Origin: Rhinolophus ferrumequinum
Lineage: Eukaryota; Chordata; Mammalia; Chiroptera; Rhinolophidae
DNA length: 64,000 bases
Direction of reading: 5' to 3'
NCBI RefSeq assembly: GCF_004115265.2
Contig: NC_046292.1
Location: 14,841,501-14,905,500 of the forward strand
Shown: positions 24,233 to 35,500 of the stretch, in pieces
How positions within the stretch are numbered: the first letter of the stretch is position 1
Layout: every line of letters begins with the position of its first letter
Notes under the pieces: generated by a model
Databases searched by the model: none
What the model was told of the DNA's origin: nothing
Seen by the model: the letters and a program-made list of their open reading frames with translations, nothing else
Program-made: the position numbers and the translations under genes

Positions 24233-24302
24233 AGAAATGTTTAATGCTCCAGCCTTTGGCAGGCCCAAGCCAAAGGCCAGAGTAAGCAGCAGTGGGAGAA
24301 GT

Positions 24303-24604
24303 TGTTATGGATTGAATGTTTGTGACTCCCTAAATTCGTATGTTGAAATCTTAGCCCCCATTGGGATGATATTAGGAGGTGTGGCCTTTGAGAGGTAATG
24401 AGGTCCTGAGGTGAGAGCTTGCTTCCTTGCTCTCTGCTATGTGAGGCTAGGGTGAGAAAATGGCCCTCTGCAAACCAGGACACCGGATCTGCCAGCAGCA
24501 CCTTGCTTGTTGGACTTCCCAGCCTCCAGAACAGTGAGAAATAAATACCTGTTGTTTAAGCTACTGAGTCTGTGGTGTTTTGTTACAGCATCCCAAGCTA
24601 AGAC
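24303..24604 (+). mobile_element. ERVL-MaLR solo LTR (MST/THE1-like)
   Basis: It starts 'tgttatggattgaatgtttg', contains 'cgtatgttgaaatcttagcc' and 'tgttgtttaagctactgag', and ends 'agctaagaca'. This is the characteristic layout of mammalian MaLR LTRs. It is a solo LTR fossil in plus orientation, moderately diverged. Confidence 0.8.
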
Positions 24605-26588
24605 AGAGATTTTTTTTTAATGGAGAGGAGGTGTGTGCCCTGGTATGCGTGAGGGTGCGTGTACATGGAGAACCAAGGTACGAATTGTGAGCATGTGCTC
24701 ACATGCCGTACCACAGGCACGATGGAGACGTGAACACAAGTAATCCTAACCTGTGCACACCAGGTTCTGTGCGACTGTGCGTGGGACAATTCTGAGGAGT
24801 CAGCTCCCAGGGTTTCCTAGTAGGATTGGGCCGCAGTTGTTCACTAATTGCACCTGTCTGGGCTTCCTTCCCTTTGCCGTCTCACTTCCCTGCTCCCTGA
24901 CATGTGCTGCTCGGAGTCACCTCCCAAATAAACTACCTGTACTCAGATCCTTGTCTCCGGGTCTGCTCCTTGGACAATGAAGGAGGCAGCCCACGAGGAG
25001 AGGCCAACTTGCAGAGGTTGGCAGAGCACAAAGATGGCAAGAGCCTGGGTCCATCCTAGCATCTGCTCTTCTGAAGTAACCAATTGGCAACTATCCCATC
25101 CCCACCTTCTGGTTAGCTGAGAAAACCTGAACCACTTACATCTCTTCAACTCGAGGCATCGGTTTCTTGGGACTGAAACCCTTTCAGGAGTAGGAACTTT
25201 ACAGGGTGGATTCCATGCGAAGGGCAGGTCAGTGGCCGGCTGAAGATGAGCCATAATGGGAAGGGCACTGCCGAGTGTGTGTGTGTGTGTGTGTGTGCGT
25301 GCGTGCGTGTACAGTGGTTGTGTATGCAAACCATATCCACTGAGTGCCTGCTGTGTGCCATCCCTCGTGTAGTGGCTGTGTATCTCGGACACAGAATTGG
25401 GTCATCCAACTTGTTTGTGCATGTCCCGTATGGTTCCCTATGTCAGTTCCAGGTTTTGTCTTTCTTCAGCACTTCCCTTGTCCTGCGCCCACCCTGGTTA
25501 CCTGGACAACCTCTGTAGACTCTCAGCTAGTCTCCCTAATGGTATGCATGCTCCTCTTTAAACTATTTTCCACTCAGCAGTCAGAAAACACACGTGTTGG
25601 ATCATCTTTCTCTTTGAAAGCCCTTCAAAGGCCCCCTGTTGCTCTGAGGCACCTACCCTGCAGAGGTCTCCCGTCCCATATCTCCCCTCACCTCCCACGG
25701 AAGCTCCAGCCTTCGGTTTACTCCTTACCGTATCCCGGTTGGGTAGGGGGGTAGGGGGACGGATTCCTGCAGGCTATATTTCCCAGCAACCAGTGACAGC
25801 TGGTTTCTAGTTGAGTTCAGCCAATGGGAAGCACTCCTGGGAGGTTGGAGGGTGGGAGGAAGAGAGAATCCAGGGTATTTCTCTCCCCACACTTCCTCCA
25901 TGGGTCCCTCTTAACAGGCCCGGTCTGGGCCCAGCGTCTGCAGGGTGACCCTGGCTCCTGGCTTCCAACTAACAGCATCTTGTCCCTCTAACCTGGAGGT
26001 GGCTGTGGCTAATCTCTGGGCTCTTCCACCTTCTTTATGTTCTTCTCGGCACTTCTCCCACCTGGGTAACCCATTCCCTCCATTTCAAATACTTGAGATT
26101 TCTGTTTCCTGGTTTGACCCTGACTGACATCAGCAGCCATCTGACGCCCACCCTGAGGAGGAAGCCAGCTGCCAGTGCACGGCAGAGCCACAGGACGGCA
26201 GAGAACAGAACCCGAATCTTGGTTACCTCCCCTGTGCTCCCTTTGCCTCTGGACTTGAAGTCAAGTCCTCTGAGATGATTAATTTCCTAATTGTTTACGC
26301 GAGACAAGGGTTCCTGCTGCTTGCATCTGAAAACATCTGTGGCATTTGGTGCCAGAGCCCTGTAGCTGTCCCCAATATCCATTCTCCCTTTCTTCCGTTG
26401 CAAGAGGATTCACCCTCCTGCACAGGGCATTTCTTGGGCTCTCAGGCAGCCAGGGGAGACCCCCTGATTTCTGACCATTGTCAGAAAAGATGAATGCAAA
26501 TTCCAGGTTGGGTGCTTAAAGATAAAGCACATGCTTGTCCTTTCCCACTCTCTGTCTGGAATGTGGGTGTGGTGACGGAGCCATTGCA
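24605..26588. other. Intergenic: microsatellite and old repeat-like DNA
   Basis: A (GT)n run lies at 25273-25310. The stretch 25765-26135, from 'ttcccagcaaccagtgacag' to 'tttgaccctgactga', has the feel of an old LTR-like dispersed repeat, but I cannot name the family. No exon is supported. Confidence 0.4.
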
Positions 26589-26980
26589 TGTTGCATGAGT
26601 TTCCTAGGGCCATAAACTAGGTCATTTAAACAACAGAAGTATATTCTTTCACAATTCTAGAGGCCAGAAGTCTGAAATCTAGGTGTCAACAGGGTTGGTT
26701 CCTTCCCAGGGTTGTGAGGGAGTCTCTGTTCCAGGTCTCTCGCCTTGGTTTGTCCATGGCCATCTTCCCTCTATGTGTGTGTCTCTGTGTCCAAGTTCCT
26801 TCTTTTTAGAAGGACACTGAGCGTATGGGGTTAGGGCCCACCCTGATGACCTCATCTTGACTACTTACATCTGCAAGGGCTCTATGTCCAAATCACATCA
26901 CATTATGTGGTGTTGGGGGTGAGGACTTGAACACAGGAGTTGACCCTGGGTGCTGGGGGGACACAACTGAACCCATAACA
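26589..26980 (-). mobile_element. ERVL-MaLR solo LTR (MLT1-like), antisense
   Basis: Plus-strand text runs from 'gagtttcctagggccataaa' to 'cacaactgaacccataaca', the reverse complement of the MLT1 LTR layout. It is a diverged solo LTR without internal sequence and probably predates the bat lineage. Confidence 0.75.
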
Positions 26981-29900
26981 CATGGCTTGCCGGTGAGGGC
27001 ACAGCCTAGGGATGGACTTCACAGAGCACAGCTGCAATTCCAGCTTAGAATTTGAAGTTAGAGGGGAATCAATTTCTATCTTATTCTATGCACTGTGATT
27101 CAGAGTCTGTGTTTTATGTATCCAACATTGTGTCATCAGTCAAGGTCCCAGAGTAGAACAGATGTCAACCCCAAGGAGAAGCGGAGGAATATTTAATAAA
27201 AGTGCAGACAGGTTTGGAGAAACTAAGAAGGGATGGTGGAGCATCCGTGGCTTGCAACAATGGGAAGATGAAACCACCCGAGGCCTGAAGGGGCTGAGGC
27301 GGGAGGCAGTTAACGGAGAGAGGACCTTTGGTGGAGGGATGCAGCCATTGCAAACCTGAGGCCCAGCAGGGAGGGGCCTGGGGAAGAGATACTGCAACCG
27401 CTCTCTCTTCCTGTCCTCCAGTCTCGGGCTGGCACCTTCCACTGGCTGACCCAATCCCAGAGGACAAAGGAGCCCACTGATGCTTTCCATCAGGTCAGCC
27501 AGTGGGGCAGGATAGAGCCGGGTGGAGCCAGTGGAGTTAGGTGGAGAGCCTATGGAGACTGTCCAGCACACTGACATTGAATTCCTGCTGCGGAAACACT
27601 CCCCCTGCTGGCTGTGAACTCAGGAGGACTTCGTCATCTTCTCAGAAGGATCCCTGCTGACCAGGACAATGCCTGGAATCTTGTAGGTGTTGGACAAACA
27701 TTTGTTGAATGTGTATGTGCCAGGAGGGCAGTGGAATAAGAGGAGGGAAAAGGGGGGGCCTTCACACAGCCAGTCCCTCCTTCACTACCATCCCCCAGAG
27801 CAGCTTGGGGGGTTCCTCCCACCCCACCCCTGCTCAGGCCCAGGACGATATGGCACTGGCTTTGAGAAGAAAGCTGTCTCTGCTCCCTATTCCTCACCAG
27901 TACCATTGCCTAACAATCCTCTTGGGTCCCAACTGAGGCAGCGGCTTCCTGGGGATAGGAGCCACCTGCTTGCAGTTCTAGCCCTGGATCTCCTCAGTGA
28001 CTTCTCTGTGCCATTGCAGGGAAAATGAGGCACTTGCTTGATCCTGGGCCCCCCTTCCCCATGCCTGAGGCTGGGCTGTTTCATCTGAGAGGGAGAGGGC
28101 TAGTAGTGGGGAACTTCAGGACAATGAGGCACCAGAGAGTCCTGAATTTATGATCATTGTGTGTGACTCGTAAGGAACATTGACACCTTAAAGGCTCTGA
28201 CAAGTCCTGCAGCAAAGAACTATTTGAACTTTGTTTAATCTCGTATTTTCCAATCCCATTTAACTTTTGCTTCTTTATTGAGTGCCTGCTGGGTTCTGTT
28301 CTGAGAGTTGAAGCCACAGCCATGAACAAAGCAAATGAAAACCCCTGCCTTTTGCGGCTCCATTCCTGTGGGTCCATTTGTCATAGAACATTCGTTAATA
28401 TTCTTTAGAATGATGCTCTTCAGAACCATCACCCCAAAGCTGCCGCTGAGCTTCTCCCAGACACACAGAGGGGTCGGCCTCCAGGTGTGCCCTTCATGAA
28501 GGTCAGGGTCAACTGTCCTTTCAGGGTAGGAAGAGTCAGGCATTTGAAGAGTCCTTTAGCTTCATTCAATCATTCGTTGCCTCTTTTAATGTAACGTGTA
28601 TATTGTTGAGCACCTACGATTGGACAGACCCCTACTAGGTACTGGGAATTCAAAGGTGAATATGAGAAAGTTTTGTCCTCAGGGAGCTTCCCATTAGGTG
28701 GGAACTAGAAACAATGGAAACCCCTCCCAGCAGCCCTACTCCCTGCCCCTCTCCACACCTACCTCCTTATTCCCCATACTCTCCTGCAGGCCCGGACTTC
28801 CACCTCCAGGGATGTGGCTTGCTTTGCTCCAGGCTGAGGCCTACTCTGGAGCCATCCCTTCCAGCTTCCCTGGCCAGCTCTCTCTGTCTTCCCTGGGGTT
28901 GGGAAAAGGTTCATCTTTAGGGATTTTGCTTCATCTTCTTCTAGGCCAGAAAACTCCCAGAAGATTAATCAACAGTGCAGCTGACAGTGTGTCCATGAGG
29001 CCCGAAGGTGAGATGACCTGATGGATTGTGATGGGAGAGTTATCCTGAAGGGCAGAGGGCCAGGGTAGCCACGTGTCTGTCTGCAGAGCTGAAAGAGAAG
29101 CTGGGACCTACTCAAAGCCACCTGCAGAAAGGCTGGGGTGGCTTATCGCGTGAAGTTGTGGTGGGGGGTTTCCCTACATCCTGGGTTACCATCTGCGAGG
29201 CCAGGCAGTAACAAACCAGGGGGCCTTGACCCAGGCGTCACTGTTCTCTGGGTCTCAATTTCCCATCTGTTAGAAGAAATGGATTGGATCATTAGATCAT
29301 TTCAGGTGCTATCTGTTTCAGACATTCTTCAGTGGAATCTGGGAGTAGCTGACGTATTCTTCCCACTCCCCTCTCATGTCCCCTCCCCTCCCTCTTTATT
29401 CCTCAGCTTGGGGTCTGAGAAATGACACTGAACTTTAAAGCTGAGCAAATAAACATGTCCAGGCCCAGAGGGAACAGGTGGTGAGGGAGGGCATGGCTAT
29501 TTTTATCACAGTTTGAAGGATTTTCACAGCTGCTTCTGTTGTGTCCACACACTTTCCTCGGGCCCAAGCAGCCATCACTTGAGGGGGTGCACTCCTGAAA
29601 GAAAACCTGCTGGGCCGATGCCTGACTTTCCACCTAAAGCAGCTAAACAGGGACCTCTTCCCGTGCTTCCAGAACATAGGAGTCCCAAAGGAAGGCTCTA
29701 CACTCAGTCAGTAACACCAGCAGGAAGGAGTCTGTCATTCTTAGAGCACTGGGTGTTGAGGAGTGACAAGGATTACTCAGGAAAGTCTGCAGAGTCAGTT
29801 TGCCTCATTTAGCAAACGTTTGTTGAACACCTATAACATGCCGGCCTGGCCTGGGAGCCTATTTCCAAAAGCCAACAAGGATGTACAAGTCTTTCCTACA

Positions 29901-30479
29901 AAGTAACGTGCGCTAAGTTCTCTGACTTTGGGCCGGGCACTGCTTCCCACTTCCCAGAGGTCATCTCAGGTATTGCTCTACTTCCAAAATTCACCCTGCT
30001 TCCACCCCTCTCTCTCCATTGCCACCTCCACTGCCCAAGGCCAAGCCCCACCCCAACCCCATCCCCGCTTTGCCCCACCCCTGAAATAGCCCTAGCTGGT
30101 CCCCTTCTCTCTCACCCACAATCCTTCGCGCAGCACCCAGGAAGAGATTCTTTTCAAGTATAACTGAAATTCCAGGTCCTTCCCCTACTTAATCACCACC
30201 CTCTCCCCCGTGGCTTTCTCCTTATGCTGAGAATAAAGACCCAACTCCTTATTACCTGACTTGCAAAGAAACCCTACAAGGTCTGCCCTTCACTCACCTC
30301 TTTTTCTTATTCTCTCTCTCTCTTGTTCAGGTGACAGAATTGGAGAAATCATAATTCTCAGTCCATGATATACTCTCATCATTGTTTTAGGTGTCATTAG
30401 TTCACTCGTGGGACTCTTTTATTTAGTTAGACATATAGTTATTTTAAATTATGTAGTTAGCACCTTCAAAATCACATCT

Positions 30480-30830
30480 AACATAGCGACACAGGATGAA
30501 TCTCAAAAGCCTTATGCTAAGTAAGAGACACCCAGAAACAAAAGATACATACTGTGTCTTCTACATGTAGTAAAGATTCTCGAAAAGGCAAGACTGTAGT
30601 GACAGAAACCAGCTCACTGGTTGCGAGCGGCAAGGCGTTTGGGGGTGAGATAGAATGAAACTAAGCAGGAGGGAAATTTTGGGGTCATGAAATTATTCTG
30701 TATCATGATCATGGTGGTGTTTACATGACTGTATATATTTGTCAAAACCTTAATTTTATAGTTAAAACTGGTGAACGTTGTTGTATGTGAATTAACTTTC
30801 AATAAAGCCAAAACAAAACAAAGACTACGA
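30480..30830 (+). mobile_element. L1M 3' end with A-rich tail
   Basis: The segment 'catagcgacacaggatgaat' through 'ttaactttcaataaagccaa' plus an A-rich tail matches the remembered 3' UTR layout of old mammalian L1. It is 5'-truncated and non-coding. Confidence 0.7.
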
Positions 30831-31295
30831 AAGTAAAGCTAGAACCTCTCGCAACGTCTGCTCTACCCTCCTCGTCCTCACCAGGCTTGAGCCAACCATC
30901 ATCCAGAATCCTATGTCCATCACGCCTCTGCCCGCCTTTTCATACAGTGTTATCCACTTATTTGTATTGCTTTAAAAGTATATTTCAAAATTTTTAATTG
31001 TTTTTAACTCTGTAAAAAAGGGTATTAGAGCTGCATTTAATTTTCCAGGATCTTTTTTTTTTTTTCCCTTAATTTATATTCCTAGGGATTATCGACAGGG
31101 TGGCATGTCACCGTGAGTCACTCTTTGACTGCTGATTCATACTCCATCCTGTGAATGTGAATACTGCACACATCCATGCATTCTCCTTGAGAGCCATTTG
31201 AGTTGTTTTCTAGGTTTTTGTAATTGAGGATTGAGGCCAGGGCTGCCGGGATTATTCTTGTGCATGCTTCCTGGGCATGTGTGCAAGATTTTCTT

Positions 31296-31599
31296 TTTTA
31301 GATTTTATTGCGGAAGGGGAACAAGACTTTATTGGGAAACAGTGTGTACTTCCAGGACTTTTTCTTTTTCAAGTCAAGTTGTTGTCCTTCCAATCGTCGT
31401 TGTGGAGGGCGCAGCTCAGCTCCAGGTCCAGTTGCTATTGTTAGTTGCAGGGGGCGCAGCCCACCATCCCTGGTGGGAGTCGAGGAATCGAACCCACAAC
31501 CTTGTGGTTGAGAGCCCACTGGCCCATGTGGGAATCGAACCGGTAGCCTTCGGCGTTAGGAGCTCTGAGCTCCAACTGCCTGAGCCACCGGGCCGGCCC
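31296..31599 (-). mobile_element. Dimeric tRNA-derived SINE (RHIN-like) inside L1M
   Basis: On the minus strand this opens 'gggccggcccggtggctcag', carries two tRNA-like B boxes (GGTTCGATTCCC and a GGTTCGATTCC copy) and ends 'caataaaatct' at about 31310. The 11-base direct repeat AAGATTTTCTT flanks it at 31285-31295 and 31600-31610. Old L1M text continues on both sides. It has the same body type as the SINE at 3291-3640. Confidence 0.88.
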
Positions 31600-32429
31600 A
31601 AGATTTTCTTGAGGGTCTATACTAGGAGTGGAACTGCTGGATCATGAATGAATTCAGCTTTAGGAGTCGTCTCTTCTTTGACCTCATCCTCCAGCACACT
31701 CCATCTTGACTGCTATGCTCCAGGCACACTGACCACCCTCTCCTGGAACGAGCCAAGCCCATTCCAGCCCCCAGACAGTTGCACTTGCTGTCCTCTCCAC
31801 CGGGAGTGCTATTCCTTCAGGGCTTCCCACGCTGGCTTTTCACTTATCCTCAGACACGACCTCCTCAGCCCAAATGTCACTCTCCCTGGCCCCCCATCTA
31901 AATGAATTACTTCCATTCCCACCCTAGTCACTCCTGTGTCATTCTCTTCATAGCACCTACCACCACAATCAGAAATAGGCTTTACTTATTTTTATTGATT
32001 TGTCATCGTCTCCTCCCCTGGACTCCAACTCCAGGAAAGTTGGGACTATGTCTTCTTGTTCACGGCTGCACCCCCTAGAATAGCATGATATAAAGAAAGT
32101 ACTCAACAACAAAAATTTTTTTTATTGAGGTGGATACTTATCCCATGTTAGAGATGAGAAATCTGAGGCTTAGAGAGGTTAAGCCATGTGCCCAAGGTTG
32201 CAGAGGTTGTAGGTGGCAGGATTTGAACCAAGGTCTGACCAGTTCCAGAGCCCATGTTCTTTCCTGGAAGAGGCTGGCTTGTTCTGACGTGAATTTTCCT
32301 TCCCCATCCCCTGTTATCAGGTGGCCATTCAATGCCACCTGTGTAGCTAGCCATATGTTGGAACTCTGGGTCCTGCCATTGGCTGTCATACCCCCATCTA
32401 CAGTGGGTGGGGGCCGTGGCCTTGGACCA

Positions 32430-32455
32430 TGGGAAACCTGGCCTTCCTCCACCTG
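32430..32455. promoter_or_regulatory. PTF1-like bipartite site of the elastase promoter
   Basis: TGGGAAA at 32430-32436 and the E-box CACCTG at 32450-32455 are spaced 20 bases start to start, about two helical turns. On the minus strand this reads CAGGTG then TTTCCCA, the E-box plus TC-box layout bound by the PTF1 complex (PTF1A, an E-protein and RBPJ/RBPJL) in pancreatic enzyme promoters. It lies about 50 bases upstream of the TATA box. Function is inferred from layout and gene identity. Confidence 0.6.
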
Positions 32456-32502
32456 TTCCAGGAATGGGGCCCAGTCCAGCCCACCACCACTGCCTTCTGC
32501 CC

Positions 32503-32509
32503 TATATAA
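32503..32509 (+). promoter_or_regulatory. CELA3B: TATA box of CELA3
   Basis: TATATAA lies 46 bases before the A of the start codon. This places the transcription start near 32530 and leaves a short 5' UTR of about 25 bases, as is usual for acinar digestive enzyme genes. Confidence 0.9.
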
Positions 32510-32554
32510 GAGACCCAGGCTTTGCGTGTCTTTCTTATCATCTCAAAACTCACG

Positions 32555-32594
32555 ATGCTCCGGCTGCTGAGTTCCCTCCTCTTTGTGGCCCTTG
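32555..32594 (+). CDS. CELA3B: CELA3 exon 1 (signal peptide)
   Basis: Encodes [13 protein letters not shown] plus the first base of an Ala codon. The donor is GTAAGA at 32595. Confidence 0.95.
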
Positions 32595-35500
32595 GTAAGA
32601 CCCCAGCCTGTGTTTGTGTTGTACTGGATGGGAGCCCTTGAAATCTGCCGCCTGCCCTGGGTTTCATGAACCCAACATCTAGATCCATAGGAGGGGGCTT
32701 CAGTTTGTACCTAGGCATGATTTGGGGGGCTTTCAGCTTGGCGCTAGAGCAGAAGAATGGAGAGGAAGTCACGGATGGACCAGCTCAGGAGAAAGTCTGG
32801 GGAACCCAAAGGACTATGGTGGGAGTCCTTGATGGGGGCAGTAAACAAAGTCTAATGGTGAAGAGTTTGGGCTCTGTGGTCAGACTGCTTGTGTCGGAAT
32901 TTCTGCTCCTCTACTTAACCTTCCAACCCTCTTCTCACACTCCTTCTACCCCTGCTCCACAGTCTGTGGTCTAGCCTTTTCCTGGTCTCTCTGCCATATT
33001 ACATTCCAGCTTAGGGCCACCTCCTCCAAACAGTCTCCCTTGACTGACAGTAATGGTAACAGATAACATTTACTGAGTGCTTACTGTGTGACAGGCAGAA
33101 TTTTCTTCTATTATCTCATGTAATCCTCACAACAGCCCCATGAGGTCAGTCCTATGATTATCCCCATTTTACAGATGGTGAAACTGATCCTCAGAGAAGT
33201 AAAATATCTCACCTTAAAACGCGGGGCAGAGCTGCACTTTGAACCCAGGCAGTCTTTCTCCAAAACCACCTCACTTCATGATGAGAACTTTCGCTTCTTG
33301 AGAGTTCTTGGGCTCCAGACACTGCTCTAAGTGCACCAATCCCTTCAGTCCTACCATGGAAGGAGGCCTCCATGTTCACCTCCATCCTGGACTCCTGGGA
33401 CTCTGGAAACCCCTGCTCTAGTCCAGATGCTCGCTGTTCATATGTGGCTACAGAGGTCCAGAGAGGGGAAGGGGTTCTCATGGGATGACACAGCCAGTTT
33501 GTGGCACAACTGGGACTGGGACCGGGCCTCTTGATGATTGACAAGAGGACCCTCTGGATGATTGACACTTCTACTCTCCCCTCCAGCCTCGGGGTGTGGC
33601 CGACCTTCCCACAACCCCTCCACCCGAGTCGTCAATGGTGAAGATGCGGTCCCCTACAGCTGGCCCTGGCAGGTAAGGGCAATACCAGTGGCATTGTTTC
33701 CCCCCATGGGCTCTGCACCCCAAGCTCTGACTGCCAGGCATCCAGTCTTTACCCCACTGCTTTGCTTCCAGTATTCACTTCAGCTTCCAAAGGCCAGGAA
33801 ATCCTTGGTCAATCTACTCCACATGGAAGTTTTGCCCATTCAATCTGTAACCCTCACTGGGGTGTTTGCAAGTTAAAAGTGAAATCTGGGGAGAGGGCAA
33901 TGTTTAACCCGAGGGCTGGTGCTTTAAGTGGAATTTCAGGCTCTATGTTTAGCGAGGGAGATTTTGGGTTTCTAGATGCCTCAACTTATATAAAAAGGCT
34001 ATAAGGTATAAGAGCAATAAAGGGATGAAGGGCTTTTTAGAGGGAAGGAGGCACAGAGGGCTACACTAGTGGCTACCACACTGGACAGCCAAGTTAGAGA
34101 ACATTTCCATCATCACAGAAAGTTTTATTGGACGCACTGGTCTACAGCGGGGGTCAGCTAAATTGTTCTATGAAAGACCAGAGTGAATATTTTAGCCTTT
34201 GTCGGCCATATAGTTTTATTGCAATAACTTAACTCTGCCGTTGTAGCACAAAAGCAGCCATATAATGCATAAATAAATGAGTGAATATTTTCCAATAATC
34301 TTACGTACAAAAACAGGCCATGGGCCAGATTTGGCCCAAGAGCTATCGTTTGCCAATCCTTGGTTGAGAGGGAGCTTTTGAAAGTCAGAATGTAGGAAAT
34401 GAGAAGAGAGGCAAAGGACTTGGGGAGTTGTGCCGTGGAGGGCCCAAGAGGCTATGAAAGAACTGAGATTCAGAAGAACTGGGAGCCTAATAGGACAGAG
34501 GGCCTGGGGCTCTGAAGAGACAGAAAGTTTGGAGATATCCTAGAGGACAGAAATGTTGAGGTCCCCAGGGAGTTCATAGAGCTGGGGTTGGAATCGTTTG
34601 GAGAGTCAGAATATGACTCTAGTCGAAAAGTGACAAGGCTACTATGAACAGCTGGGTAGGTTGGGCATTGTATATTTCTAGGGGGGCGTCATTCTTTTCT
34701 GCAGGTATGATAGGACCTCTAGAGTTGTACAGTGCACAACCTATACACCCATGGCTAGTGCCCTCACTGCGGGGTCCAAACCACTCAGGCTTCTCCCTCT
34801 CTGGCCACCAGGTTTCCCTGCAGTATGAGAAGAACGGAGACTTCCACCACACCTGTGGTGGCAGCCTCATTGACCCCGAATGGGTCATGACTGCAGGCCA
34901 CTGCATCTCGTGAGTTGTCTCTCTTGCCCCTGTCCCTGCATGAGACCCAGGCAGACCACAGTGGGGGGTGACCCTGGGAGGGAGCGAGGGAGGCTAGTCA
35001 GGCCTGGACTAACCTTACCTCCCCTGGCAGGAGCTCCCTCACCTACCAGGTGGTGTTGGGAGAGTATGACCGGGCTGAGAACGAGGGCGCTGAACAGGTC
35101 ATCCCTATCAATGCAGAGGATCTCTTCGTGCACCCACTCTGGAACCCCAACTGTGTGGCCTGTGGGTGAGTGAACGCTCAGACCTGAGACCTAGGCGCTC
35201 CTCTGCTCATCTTTCCGTGACCCAAAGCTGATTCTGAGCAGACTCCCAGGGTCAGTGGGGCTGGGTCCGACAGCCTGTGCCCAGGTCCCACTCATGGATG
35301 GGCGGAGCCAGCAGAGCCGGTAAGGACCGTCTATGCCAAACCTCTCTGTCTATGGAGGGGACAGCAGGGGCCAGGGAAGGGCAGGGACTCCCCGAAGGCT
35401 ATTTGGCTAGGTGGCTTCAGAACCAGGACACCTCTGGCACCCTCTATCTTAAATCCAAGGGTTCCTCCATTCAACCGAAGTTCATCCAGTGCATCCTGGG

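Larger units (their letters stand above)
26981..32400. other. Intergenic upstream of CELA3: no supported gene
   Basis: Contents: L2-like tails at about 28260-28400 and 28560-28690, an L1 3' end at 30480-30830, L1M sequence at about 31030-31640 split by a SINE, and an antisense MIR at about 32130-32270. No splice-flanked open frame is convincing. 27000-28200 and 28700-30300 hold nothing I can identify. Confidence 0.55.

Noticed and set aside
31231-31647. 138-codon frame near 31.3 kb
   Set aside because: Entirely SINE plus L1M sequence.
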